Source: JAMOAD01 sp023621955
GTDB taxonomy: Bacteria; Acidobacteriota; Aminicenantia; JAMOAD01
Direction of reading: 5' to 3'
DNA: 29,844 nt
Assembly (NCBI GenBank): GCA_035403085.1
Contig: DAONEM010000026.1
Span: 1-29,844 of the forward strand
The position numbers and the translations under genes are program-made. Positions within the stretch are counted from its first letter, which is position 1; each line of letters starts with the position of its first letter. The notes beneath the pieces are model-generated. The model worked only from the letters and a program-made list of their open reading frames with translations. It had not been told where the DNA came from and ran no database searches. Positions 1-8,568 of this stretch are shown here, piece by piece.

Positions 1-1284
1 GGAGAGGCCCCCCAGGGCACCGATCCACTCTTGGACCCCTGAGTAATCGGCTTTCTTGAAGAGGATCTCCCCCTTGAGGAGGCCTATGGCCGTGGCGGTC
101 TCCCTCTGAAAATTGCCCCTCAGAGCCTTGTCGAGAAGAGAGTCCGCCTCCCGGTAACGGCCTGCCTCGTAGTGGGCCCGGCCGGCCTGGTAGGCCAGGA
201 AGGAGTTCCCGGGAGCCTTCCCGTAGTGAACCATCCAGAAGCTCACGTCGCTCCGGTAATCGAGGATCCGCAGGAAGAGGACGGGAAGGTAGGAGAGGAG
301 GAGAAGGGCCGTCAAGACTCTCATCGGCAAAGGCTTGAGCTCCTTCAGCACCGTCCCTCCCACCCAGAGGCAACCGAAGAAGGGAAGGGCCAGGTACCGG
401 GTGGAGAGGCCGAAGGGGTAGATGGGCGTGAAGGAGAGGAGGAGGTACCCCCCTAAGGGGAGAAGAAGGAAGAGGAGGGGCAGAGCCTCCCGAACCTTCT
501 CCCAAGAGAGCCTCCCCGGTCCGAGGGTCTTAAGAAGCCACAGGAGGGAGAGGGAGAGCAGAAGGAGGGCGAAAAGGAGGGTCAGAGGGAGAGAGAGCCG
601 GTCCAGGGGCTCGAACATTCCCCGACCGTAGGGGAAGAGAAGCCACCCCGAGTAGTAGCCCAGGGCCTTGAGAGCTCCCTCCAGGGGATGGGCGGGGAAA
701 AAGAGGGAGGGCCCCCCGCCGCCGGTCATCCCCTTCCGGAAGAGGAAGAAGAGGGCGGTCCAGAAGAGGTTGGCCCAGTGAAGGGGCCAGAGGGGATGAC
801 GATCCCTCTTGAAGAGATCGTAGAGGAAGAGAAGGGGGAGCCAGAAGAGGAAGGCCTCCTTGGAGAAGATCCCCCCCAGGAAGGCGAGGGAGGAGAGGGC
901 GGCCCAGAGCGGCCTGTTCCCTTTGAGGGAGCGTTGAAGGGTCGTCAAGGCCAGGAAGCCGAAGAGGAGGAGGAGAAGGTCAGCCCGACCGACGATCCAA
1001 ACGATGTTGTCCCCCTGGAGAGGGAAAAAGGCGAAGAGGGCCGTCAAGGCTCCGGCCAGACTCTGACCCATCCCCTCCCGGCGGAAGAAGAGGTAAAGAA
1101 GGGGGAGAATCCCGCAGAAGAGGAGGATGTTCACCTCCCGAAGTCTCGCCGGATGAAGGCCCCAGAGCCGGGCCTCCCCCATCCAGGAGAGGGTCAGCAG
1201 AGGGCGGTAGTAGTCCTCACCTGGCTTGACCATCCCCAGAGGCTCCCAATACCCCATGAAGAGGGCCTTCGAGAGGGGCGCCTG
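1..1284 (-). CDS. TMTC-like multi-pass membrane protein with C-terminal TPR-like region (partial at both ends)
   Basis: An open minus-strand frame of 428 codons runs without a stop from the assembly gap to the window edge, so both ends are missing. Near its start it reads YYRPLLTLSWM and later NIVWIVGRADLLLLL; these resemble the conserved 'YRPL' and 'GRADLL' motifs of TMTC / tetratricopeptide membrane proteins related to protein O-mannosyltransferases. About eight hydrophobic Leu/Phe-rich segments follow. After roughly residue 350 the chain turns soluble and helical (for example AYQAGRAHYEAGRYREADSLLDKAL), which is a TPR-like pattern. By family it may transfer sugar from a lipid carrier at the periplasmic face of the membrane; substrate unknown. 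It lies downstream of another membrane glycosyltransferase in the same direction. Family call is by motif only; an uncharacterised membrane TPR protein is the alternative. Confidence 0.7.
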
Positions 1285-1384
1285 NNNNNNNNNNNNNNNN
1301 NNNNNNNNNNNNNNNNNNNNNNNNNNNNNNNNNNNNNNNNNNNNNNNNNNNNNNNNNNNNNNNNNNNNNNNNNNNNNNNNNNNN
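1285..1384. other. Assembly gap (100 N)
   Basis: Exactly 100 N, a common placeholder for a join of unknown length. Coding continues on the minus strand on both sides, but in different frames and with different protein families: the C-terminal region of a GT39-like protein to the right and the N-terminal region of a TMTC-like protein to the left. The stop of one gene and the start of the next are therefore hidden here. Confidence 0.95.
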
Positions 1385-3098
1385 TCCGCTCCAGTTCTCC
1401 GAAGTGGACGAAGAGGTGTGTGTAGCCTCTCCCTTTCAGACCCTGGAGGTAGTCGTCAGAGGTGAGGCACCGATCGAAAAGGTCCCTCTCCGGAAGGTAG
1501 TCCAGGGCCGAACCGATCTGAAAGGGGCGGTGAAGGGAAAAGCTTCGGCCCTCCCCTAAGATCAGGATGCGGCTCGTCGGAGGGAGGTTCGTGTTGATCC
1601 ACCGGTAGAGAGCAGCGGCGGGGAAGCGCTCCTCAAGGAACTCCCGCTCCGTCTTTGCTCCGCTCCAGAGGGAGGAGGCCGAGAAGACTCTCTCCTGAAC
1701 CATCAGACCCAGGGCGGAGTGAAAGAGAACCCCCCCGAGAAAGAGAAGACGGAGGAGAAGGGTGGGACGATCTTCCAAGAGATAGGCCACGGGCAGAGAG
1801 AGGAGAACGAAGGCGATGAAGAGGAACCTGAGGCTGCCCGTGAAGGGAGTCCCCAGGAGAAGAACGGCCAGGGGGAAGAGGAGCAGGTCCTTGGGAAGGC
1901 CTCGCCGCCGGGAGATCAGCAGGAGGGGAAGAAGGGCCAGGAAGAGGGGGCCGATTCCCCCTCCGAAGCCGTAAAACCGATAGGAGAGATCGTAGGGGAG
2001 ACGAAGAAAATCCCTGAGGTTGCCAACGATCCTTCCCACATCCTTGACCATCACGAGGCTCCTGGAGGGATCCCACTGGGGTGAGGGGAAGAGATTCCCC
2101 AAGAAGGGATAGATCGGATTCCCCGTCAAGAGTGCGTTCTTGAGAAGGAGGGGAAGAAGGACCAAGAGAGAGAATCCCCCCGCCGCGGCCACTCTTCGAA
2201 ACCTCGGGAGAGGAGGGCGGAGAGCGAGGAGCAGGGCGGCCAGGAGGGGAAGGGCGGAAAAATACTTCACCCCTATTGCCAAGGCTCCCGCCAGGGCTCC
2301 CCGCTCCCAACGGCCTTTCCGGAGTGCCCGGAAGGCCAGAAAGAGGAAGAGTGCCGCGGGGAGATCGTTCTTAAGGCTTCCCAGAAGGAAGAGGGTCATA
2401 GGGAGAGTCAGGAGAAGCAGGGCGAGGTACCCCCGCTCGAGTCTCAGCTCCTTGCGACCGAAGTCCACCACCGTGAGCAGGAAGAGGACCCCCAGGAAGA
2501 AGTGGAAGAGGCCGGGAACCCGCTCCCCCAGGGAGAGGGGAAGGAGGAGGAGAACCTCGTAAAAGTTTGAGCTGTTGCTGTAGAGCCAGTTCGGAGTCGC
2601 CACGAAACCATGGTGGAGGAGGATGTGGTTGGGAACAGCCAGATGGTAGACCAGAGTATCGTAGAAGGTCGGAGGAAGGGCCGCGTAGAGAAAGGCGGGG
2701 AGGATGAGAATTCCCACCCAGAGGGGTCTGTGGAGAAACCGCTTCGCCTCCACCCACAACGCCCGTTTCCCCTCCCCCAGGAAGGGAAGCGGCAAGAACG
2801 GGAGGAGAACCCAAAGGCGAAGGGCCCAAGGAGAGACCAAACGGAGGGCCCCGGCGGCGTAGAGGAGGGGCAGTGTAATCAGGACACCGGCCCCGAAGAG
2901 TTCGAGAAGGTCGTCGCAGGAAAGCCCCAGGAGCAGGCTCCCCCATTTTCCCCAGAGAATCAGGGAGAGCAGGAGGGTGACTGCGCCGAGTGAGGGGAGG
3001 AGAAGAGCGGAAAAGGGTGTCAGGAGGAGGGCGTTGAGGAGGAAGAGGGAGGCGGCCAGAGAGAGAAGGATTCTGACAAGATTCTCACTACGCCCCAT
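1385..3098 (-). CDS. GT39/PMT-type membrane glycosyltransferase (3' end in gap)
   Basis: About 571 codons are visible before the gap. The chain has many hydrophobic segments. An early periplasmic loop, FYDTLVYHLAVPNH near residues 145-158, carries the Asp (D147) and the YH pair (Y151, H152) typical of ArnT/PMT_2-like (GT39/GT83) enzymes, which move a sugar from a polyprenyl-phosphate donor. A soluble C-terminal domain follows the last membrane segment and ends at HFGELER, close to the usual end of such proteins, so only a few dozen residues are probably lost. The ATG overlaps the end of the upstream ligase gene by 11 bases, which fixes the start and suggests coupled translation. Acceptor and sugar cannot be inferred. 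Composition is extremely Leu/Phe-rich, giving a pyrimidine-rich coding strand. Confidence 0.8.
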
Positions 3099-4788
3099 CG
3101 TTGATCACCCTCCTCTCGTACCCGGAACCGCCCCGAAAGCGGTAGCTCTCTCTCTCGTTCACGGCCTTACCGACAACGGAGCGGAGAATCTTCGCCTCTT
3201 CCCTCCGACCTCGGCTCTCCCAGACTTCGGCCAGAGCGGAGAGAGCCGGCCGGTAGTAAGGCTCCGCGCGAAGAGCTTGGAGGAGGAGTCTCTCCCCGGA
3301 AGAGGGGTCCCCCCAAGAGAGTTCCCTCTTTCCCCCCTCGGTCAGGAGGAAGGGATCCGCCGGCGAAAGGGCCAAGGCCTTCTCTCGGTAGAACCGGGCC
3401 TTCTGTCGAAACAGCTCCCCCTCCCTCCCCAGGGCTGAGAAGGAGAGGCAGAGGGCACGGTACCCTTCGGGCCAGCAGGGGTTGAGAAGGGAGGCGGATT
3501 TCACGGCGTTCTCCGCACGTCGCAGGAGCCGAGGATCCCCCTGCCGGTTCCACTCCGCCAGAGTCTCCCTGACCCTGACAGCCTCCCTGGAAAAACCGAA
3601 AGAGGAGAAGCGGCTCTCCCCCAGAGCGGGAGCGAGGGAGGCCAAGGAACAGTAGAAGAGGAGAAGGAGAGCCAAGGGAAACACCTTCGGTCGAGGGCCC
3701 TCCCTCTCCCCTCTCGTCAGGGTCCTCCCCCAGGGAATCCAGAAGGGAAAGGAGAAGGTGATGTTCTGGAAGAGGAGGAAGGGGAGGGAGAAGAGGAGGA
3801 AGAGGCAATCCGAGGGGCTTCCCCTTCGAAAGGCCCTCACCGTTAAGAAAATGAGAACAAGGCCCAGGAAGATTCCCGGCAAGCCCAGTTCGGCGAAGAG
3901 CTGGAGGAAGAGGTTGTGGGGATCGGAGCTTCTCTTGAAGAGCCGTACCTGCAGGGAACGGCGGCCGGAGAGGTACTCCCGGTAGAGGGGAAGGAGGCTC
4001 TCTTCGGGAAGCAGAGTCCGGGAGTATTGGTCCGTAAACCCCTGGTAGTTGAAGCCGCCCACCCCCCAGGGGATGTGGGCGACCCCCATCTTCACCGCCG
4101 TTTTGGCGATCTCGACCCGACCGAAGCGGAAGGGATCTCCCTGAAAAGACCGGAGGGAGAGCCAACCCAGAAGGGCGACCACCGCCAGAGCCACTAGGGC
4201 GGAGAGGGCGATGACCTTCCGGGAGAAGCGGCCCTTGACCCAGGAGAGCAGAAGCCACCCGCCCCCCAGGAGGAGGGCAAGGTAGACGCTCTTGGATTGG
4301 GTCAGGAGAAGCCCCGGGAGGAAGAGAGCGGCGACGGAGGGTCTCTCCCTCCAGGCCACCACTCCGAGGAGGAGAACCAAACCCAGGAGGGAGCCGTGGC
4401 CGTGGTAGAGAAAAGAGGCCTCCCCTTGCCCTAGGAAGAACATCGTCAGGGGAGTCGCCAGGGCGATGAGGAGGAGGGGCCACCTGCCCTTCTCCCACTC
4501 CAGGGGAAGTTGGGATGCGAAGAGGGGGAGGAGGAGGGTGAAAGCGAAGATCAGGGCCTGCCCTTTGAAGGCCGCCGCCGGAACCAGAAGAAGGGCAACC
4601 AGGGCGAAGGAGAGGAAGAGCCTCCCGGAGAGGGGGTCCCAAGGCTTGAGATCCTTTCGGTAGAGCCGCCAAACAAGGGAGAGGGCCAGGAGAATCTCGA
4701 AGAGAAGGATTCCCCAGGGAGTGGGAAGAACGGGAGAGAGAAGAAGAGCGACCCACAAGAGAGCCCCCTCCACCCTTTCTCCCCTCAT
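3088..4788 (-). CDS. O-antigen ligase / Wzy-type polymerase-ligase with C-terminal TPR-like domain
   Basis: The 566-residue protein has about ten membrane segments, then a soluble helical tail (about 400-550) of TPR-like repeats. The Wzy_C/WaaL signature is present: HIPWGVGGFNYQ near 238-249, a large periplasmic loop, then SDPHNLFLQLFAELGLPG (about 288-305), where the HN pair (H291, N292) and the following Glu-x-Gly match the ligase core. Enzymes of this family move an undecaprenyl-linked glycan to lipid A core, to another repeat, or to a protein. The TPR tail is common in a subgroup whose acceptor is unclear, including protein O-oligosaccharyltransferases. It overlaps murB by 4 bases (ATGA) and the next glycosyltransferase by 11, so it sits in one translationally coupled glycan unit. 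Family call firm, acceptor unknown. Confidence 0.85.
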   Translation of the reverse strand: MRGERVEGALLWVALLLSPVLPTPWGILLFEILLALSLVWRLYRKDLKPWDPLSGRLFLSFALVALLLVPAAAFKGQALIFAFTLLLPLFASQLPLEWEKGRWPLLLIALATPLTMFFLGQGEASFLYHGHGSLLGLVLLLGVVAWRERPSVAALFLPGLLLTQSKSVYLALLLGGGWLLLSWVKGRFSRKVIALSALVALAVVALLGWLSLRSFQGDPFRFGRVEIAKTAVKMGVAHIPWGVGGFNYQGFTDQYSRTLLPEESLLPLYREYLSGRRSLQVRLFKRSSDPHNLFLQLFAELGLPGIFLGLVLIFLTVRAFRRGSPSDCLFLLFSLPFLLFQNITFSFPFWIPWGRTLTRGEREGPRPKVFPLALLLLFYCSLASLAPALGESRFSSFGFSREAVRVRETLAEWNRQGDPRLLRRAENAVKSASLLNPCWPEGYRALCLSFSALGREGELFRQKARFYREKALALSPADPFLLTEGGKRELSWGDPSSGERLLLQALRAEPYYRPALSALAEVWESRGRREEAKILRSVVGKAVNERESYRFRGGSGYERRVINDGA

Positions 4789-5687
4789 CTTTCCAGATGC
4801 TCCCAGGCGTTGAGAACCTCCTGCTGAAGCTCAACGCCGAAAGTCTCCTTCACCCTCTCTCTCAGGAGGTCGGAAAGCCCTAGGAAGTCTGCGCAGGTGG
4901 CCTCTCCGAGGTTGACGAGAAAGTTGGCGTGCTTTTCCGAGACCCCGGCCCCCCCTACCCTCATACCCTTGGCCCCCACCCTCTCCAAAAGAAAACCCGC
5001 AGCCCTTTTCTCCCCGGAGGGGAGGGTGGGGTTGCGGAAGAACGATCCCGCGGACTTCACCTTCGGCGGATTACCGGGAATCTTTTCGAGCCTCTTGAGG
5101 ATAAACTCCCGACACCTCTGCCGAACCACTGCCGGATCCTCCCTCCTGAGCCTCAGCCGACAGGAGTGGTAGAAGAGAGTGGATGGGGGAAAGGGGCCGT
5201 TTCTGTAAGAGACGGAGAGCCCTTCCCTGGAGAGACGCTCCCAACGCCCCTCCCTGAAGAGCGTAAGCTCCTGGACAAGATCGAAGAGCTCCCTTCCGTT
5301 CGCCCCGACGTTTCCGCTGAGAGCCCCTCCCAGGGTTCCGGGAATCCCCGCCAGAGGCTCCAGGCCGCTCCACCCGCTTCGGGCGGCCCAGGCGACCAGG
5401 GACATCAGTGGGGTCCCCGAGAGGGCTTCGACACCTTCTGGGAGTGGAGTCACTCCCCGAAGGTGGTTCCTCACGACCAAGGCCTGGAAGAGCCCGTCTG
5501 GGAAGAGGAGGTTACTCCCCCCTCCCAACCAGAAGAGGGGAAGGCCCTCCCTCTCTCCCCGGAGAAGAATCTCGGGAAGCTCCTCGGCCGAGTGGAGTTG
5601 GGAGAAGAGCCTCGCCTTTCCGCCCACCTCCAGTGTGGAGAGTGGTGCCAGAGGAACGTTTTCGAAGAAGAGGGGGCGAGGGGTCAC
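4785..5687 (-). CDS. murB: UDP-N-acetylenolpyruvoylglucosamine reductase
   Basis: MurB uses NADPH and FAD to reduce UDP-GlcNAc-enolpyruvate to UDP-MurNAc, the second committed step of peptidoglycan synthesis, in the cytoplasm. At 300 residues it has the length of the shorter (type II) enzymes. Visible motifs are GGGSN (55-59) and the FAD-site stretch PLAGIPGTLGGALSGNVGAN (111-130), SYRNG (160-164), GSFFRNP (214-220) with the proton-donor Ser at S215, KHANFLVN (252-259) and the C-terminal LQQEV with E290 as the expected catalytic Glu. The start is GTG, overlapping the rarA stop as GTGA and preceded by AAGGAGGAG, so translation is coupled to rarA. Its stop overlaps the next gene as ATGA. No other mur genes are nearby. 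Confidence 0.95.
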   Translation of the reverse strand: MTPRPLFFENVPLAPLSTLEVGGKARLFSQLHSAEELPEILLRGEREGLPLFWLGGGSNLLFPDGLFQALVVRNHLRGVTPLPEGVEALSGTPLMSLVAWAARSGWSGLEPLAGIPGTLGGALSGNVGANGRELFDLVQELTLFREGRWERLSREGLSVSYRNGPFPPSTLFYHSCRLRLRREDPAVVRQRCREFILKRLEKIPGNPPKVKSAGSFFRNPTLPSGEKRAAGFLLERVGAKGMRVGGAGVSEKHANFLVNLGEATCADFLGLSDLLRERVKETFGVELQQEVLNAWEHLER

Positions 5688-6967
5688 GACTCCTCCTTGG
5701 CCAGCTTCTTCTTGAGGGCCTCCCAGTAGAGGTACCTCTTCTGAATCTCCTTTTCGTTTCCCAGATCGTTGGGGAGGTAGAACTTGGTCCCCAGGAGCTC
5801 CGGGGGAAGGGTTTCCAGGGTCGTGGTCTTCTCCTCGAAGTCGTGGGCGTACCGGTAGCCCTTCCCGTACCCCAGGTCCTTCATGAGAGTGGTGGGAGCG
5901 TTGCGGATGGTCATCGGAACGGGGAGGTGGGAGGTCTTTGCGGCCAGGCTCTTGGCCTTCCCTTCGGCAAGGTAGAGGGTGTTGCTCTTGGGGGCCAGGG
6001 CCAGGTAGAGGACTCCGTAGAAGAGGAAGATGTCCCCCTCCGGGACGCCGACGATATCGAAGGCCTGAAAGGCGTGGAGGGTGATTTCGAGGGCCTTCGG
6101 ATCGGCCAGGCCGATGTCTTCGCTGGCCATTCGGATCATCCGCCTCAGGATAAAACGCCGATCCTCTCCGGCCACCACCATTCGGGCCAGCCAGTAGAGC
6201 GAGGCGTCAACATCGGAGTTTCTCACACTCTTGTGGAGGGCGGAGATCGTATCGTAATGGCTCTCCCCGTCGCGGTCGTAGAAGGGAACCCCTTCGCTCA
6301 TGAGACGCTCCAACTCCTGGGGGGTGATCGTCTTCTCTTTCCCCGCCTTCAGGGCCATGTCCAAGGCGTTGAGAGCGGAGCGGATGTCTGAACCGTAAGC
6401 CTTCTCCAGGAAGTCTTTGGCCTCGGAGGTGAGTTCTTTCCCCTCCTCCTCGCGGAGCAACTCTTCGGCCCGGTCTAGAACCCGTCTCCTGGCCTCTCCA
6501 TCCAGGGCCTTGAGGACGAAGAGTTTCACCCGGGAGAGGAGGGCCTTGTTGACCTCGAAAGAGGGATTCTCCGTGGTGGCCCCCAAGAGGATCACCGCCC
6601 CCTTCTCCACATAGGGGAGAAAAACGTCCTGTTGGGCCTTGTTCAACCGGTGAATCTCGTCCACGAAGACGACGGAGCTCTTCCCGTTGAAACCGTACAT
6701 CTGCTGGGCGGTCTCGCAGAAGCCCTTCACCTCCTTCAGGTTGAAGGTGGAACCGGTGCACCGGAAGAGGGGAAGGCTCAACCGGCCGAGGTAGATCTCC
6801 ACCAGGGAGGTCTTTCCACAACCCGGCGGCCCCCAGAGGAGGAAAGAGAGGGGAATCCCCTGCTCGACGAACTCCCTCAGGGCCCCCCCCTCGCCGCAAA
6901 GCTGATCCTGACCGACGATCTGATCGCAGTTTTTAGGGCGCAGCCTTTCGCTGAGAGGGGGTTTCAT
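5684..6967 (-). CDS. rarA: Replication-associated recombination protein A (AAA+ ATPase)
   Basis: RarA (MgsA) is a clamp-loader-like AAA+ ATPase that acts at stalled replication forks and gaps. With the ATG at 6967 the protein has 427 residues, the usual size. Walker A is GPPGCGKT (46-53), Walker B VVFVDEIH (99-106), followed by GATTENPSFEVNKALLSR, and the C-terminal tetramer domain carries MASEDIGLADP and AHDFEEK. The frame stays open further upstream to a TTG, but that extension has no family similarity and RarA proteins normally begin a few residues before the ERLRPK motif, so the ATG (or the GTG just before it) is preferred. The segment after strand 2, where most relatives read SAVxxGVKD, here reads RCTGSTFNLKEV, a divergence worth noting. 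It leads the murB-glycan operon and diverges from miaB. Confidence 0.92.
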   Translation of the reverse strand: MKPPLSERLRPKNCDQIVGQDQLCGEGGALREFVEQGIPLSFLLWGPPGCGKTSLVEIYLGRLSLPLFRCTGSTFNLKEVKGFCETAQQMYGFNGKSSVVFVDEIHRLNKAQQDVFLPYVEKGAVILLGATTENPSFEVNKALLSRVKLFVLKALDGEARRRVLDRAEELLREEEGKELTSEAKDFLEKAYGSDIRSALNALDMALKAGKEKTITPQELERLMSEGVPFYDRDGESHYDTISALHKSVRNSDVDASLYWLARMVVAGEDRRFILRRMIRMASEDIGLADPKALEITLHAFQAFDIVGVPEGDIFLFYGVLYLALAPKSNTLYLAEGKAKSLAAKTSHLPVPMTIRNAPTTLMKDLGYGKGYRYAHDFEEKTTTLETLPPELLGTKFYLPNDLGNEKEIQKRYLYWEALKKKLAKEES

Positions 6968-6973
6968 CACTCC

Positions 6974-7002
6974 ATCATAGCAAAAAGAGGACCCTCCGGA
7001 AA
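6974..7002 (-). promoter_or_regulatory. Weak candidate promoter for rarA operon
   Basis: On the minus strand TATGAT (6979-6974) is a good -10 box, but the -35 position 17 bases upstream is only TTTCCG. The predicted transcription start would fall on or next to the rarA ATG, giving a leaderless mRNA. No better promoter is obvious between rarA and miaB on this strand. Confidence 0.35.
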
Positions 7003-7120
7003 GCGGGAAGAGAATCCCCTGCCAGGAGCTCCCCACTCTGGCCTCCAAGAGCGACTTCAAAGTGACTCCGTTCCCTAAGCCCTTTCACGGCCCGCAGGCC
7101 CGGGACCGGAGGGAACGGCG

Positions 7121-7149
7121 TTGACAGGAGAAGCCCTTTCAGGGATAAT
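7121..7149 (+). promoter_or_regulatory. Promoter of miaB
   Basis: TTGACA at 7121-7126, 17-base spacer, GATAAT at 7144-7149: a near-consensus sigma70-type promoter. The predicted start near 7156 leaves a leader of about 11 bases that consists mostly of the Shine-Dalgarno sequence GAGGTG (7157-7162). Confidence 0.85.
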
Positions 7150-7166
7150 GGCCTTCGAGGTGAAAG

Positions 7167-8459
7167 GTGAATTCCCGCTTCTTTATTAAGACTTACGGTT
7201 GTCAGATGAACGTCAACGACTCGGAAAAGATGGCCGGCCTTCTGGAAAGCCGTGGCTGGACTCAGGTCTATGCCGAGCGTTCCGCTTCCCTCTTCATCGT
7301 CAACACCTGCGCGGTGCGAGAGAAGGCGCAGGAGAAGCTCTTCTCCTATCTGGGCAGACTGAAGCGGTACAAGGAGCTGGATCCGGCTTGTACCATCGTC
7401 GTCGCAGGTTGCGTCTCCCAGCTTCTGAAGGAGGAGATTCGCCGCCGCGCCCCCTTCGTTGACCTCCTCTTGGGAACCAACGCCTACCCAAGGCTGTTGG
7501 AATACCTTGACCAACGCGGGGAATCGGACTTCCGGCTCTCCCGCCATTGGAACGAGGTCACCTCTCTCCACCGGCGAAGCTCCTTCTCGGCCTTTCTCTC
7601 CATCATGGAGGGGTGCGACAACTTCTGCTCCTACTGTGTCGTCCCCTTCACCAGGGGGAGGGAGAAGTCCCGCCCCCTCTCCCTGATTCTCCGGGAGTTA
7701 GACGAACTTTCGGCCCAAGGGTACAAAGAGGTCGTTCTCCTGGGGCAGAACGTTGACGCCTACCTGGATCCTGAAAAGGGGGGCGGTTTCGCAGACCTCC
7801 TGGAGGTTGTCGCCCAGCGAAGCGGGGCCTCCTGGATCCGTTTTCTCACCTCCCATCCTTCCAAGTTTTCCTTGAGAATCGCCGAAGTGATGGCCCGAAA
7901 CGACAAGATCTGCCGCGCCCTCCACCTCCCCTTTCAGGCCGGATCGGACAGAATCCTCTCCCTCATGAACAGAGGCTACTCCAAGGCGGAATACCTTTCC
8001 CTCGTCAAGGCCATCAAGGAAAGGGTTCCCGACATCGCCATGGCCGCCGATATCATCGTGGGCTTTCCCACCGAAAGGGAAGAGGATTTTCTCGAGACCA
8101 TGGAGATCGTCGAAGAGGTTCGTTTCGAGAACATCTTCTCCTTTCTCTACAGCCCCCGGCCGGGAACAAAGTCTTCGAAGATGGAGGACGATGTTCCCCC
8201 CTCCGTGAAGGGGGAGAGGCTGATCCGCCTCCAGGAAAGGCAGAAGGAGATCCAGCTTGAGGAGAACCTCAAGAGGATCGGGTCGGTCCAGAGGGTTCTC
8301 CTGGAAGAGAGGAACCGGAAGGATCCCTCCCAGACCGTCGGAAGAACCGCAGGAGGACGGGTCGTCAACATCCTGGGCCCCTGCGAAACCGGGCAGTTCG
8401 CCGACATCCTGATCGACGGCGCCGGTCCCCACAACCTGAAAGGGCGTATCCCCCTTTAA
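7167..8459 (+). CDS. miaB: tRNA-2-methylthio-N6-dimethylallyladenosine synthase
   Basis: MiaB is a radical-SAM methylthiotransferase that adds a methylthio group to i6A at position 37 of tRNAs reading UNN codons. The 430-residue protein has the N-terminal UPF0004 domain with its cluster cysteines C12 (TYGCQMN), C48 (NTCAVR) and C82 (AGCVSQ). The radical-SAM motif is C150-x3-C154-x2-C157 (EGCDNFCSYCVVPFTRG), and a C-terminal TRAM domain follows (about 369-430). The PFTRGREKSR stretch fits MiaB rather than RimO or MtaB. The start is GTG at 7167, placed 4 bases after GAGGTG; no ATG lies nearby. It stands alone between divergent rarA and convergent recN. Complete and unremarkable apart from the very short leader. 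Confidence 0.95.
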   Translation: MNSRFFIKTYGCQMNVNDSEKMAGLLESRGWTQVYAERSASLFIVNTCAVREKAQEKLFSYLGRLKRYKELDPACTIVVAGCVSQLLKEEIRRRAPFVDLLLGTNAYPRLLEYLDQRGESDFRLSRHWNEVTSLHRRSSFSAFLSIMEGCDNFCSYCVVPFTRGREKSRPLSLILRELDELSAQGYKEVVLLGQNVDAYLDPEKGGGFADLLEVVAQRSGASWIRFLTSHPSKFSLRIAEVMARNDKICRALHLPFQAGSDRILSLMNRGYSKAEYLSLVKAIKERVPDIAMAADIIVGFPTEREEDFLETMEIVEEVRFENIFSFLYSPRPGTKSSKMEDDVPPSVKGERLIRLQERQKEIQLEENLKRIGSVQRVLLEERNRKDPSQTVGRTAGGRVVNILGPCETGQFADILIDGAGPHNLKGRIPL

Positions 8460-8514
8460 AAAGTTTCACATCCCCTCTGAAGGGAGATTCCGTAGCGAAG
8501 GTGGAGATTCTCAA

Positions 8515-8547
8515 AAACGAGGGGACGAAGGCTGGACAGACTCGTTT
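8515..8547 (-). terminator. Possible terminator downstream of recN
   Basis: On the minus strand AAACGAG and CTCGTTT form a perfect 7-bp stem around a 19-base loop, and the right arm runs into TTTTTG. The loop is long and the T-run partly lies in the stem, so this is tentative. It sits in the 109-base convergent gap between miaB and recN, which holds nothing else I can recognise. Confidence 0.35.
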
Positions 8548-8568
8548 CTCTTTCGCCCTGGAAGGGTC

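Noticed and set aside
688..1425. Plus-strand open frame rich in Glu, Gly and Pro running into the gap
   Set aside because: It is antisense to the TMTC-like gene, has low-complexity composition from a purine-rich strand, no family similarity and no ribosome binding site.
3167..4834. 555-codon minus-strand open frame
   Set aside because: It overlaps the ligase gene in another frame and is Ser/Pro/Gly-rich shadow sequence; the ligase frame has clear membrane segments and motifs.
6968..7060. N-terminal extension of rarA from a TTG codon
   Set aside because: No similarity to RarA proteins, would include the only -10-like box, and a better ATG lies at the family start.
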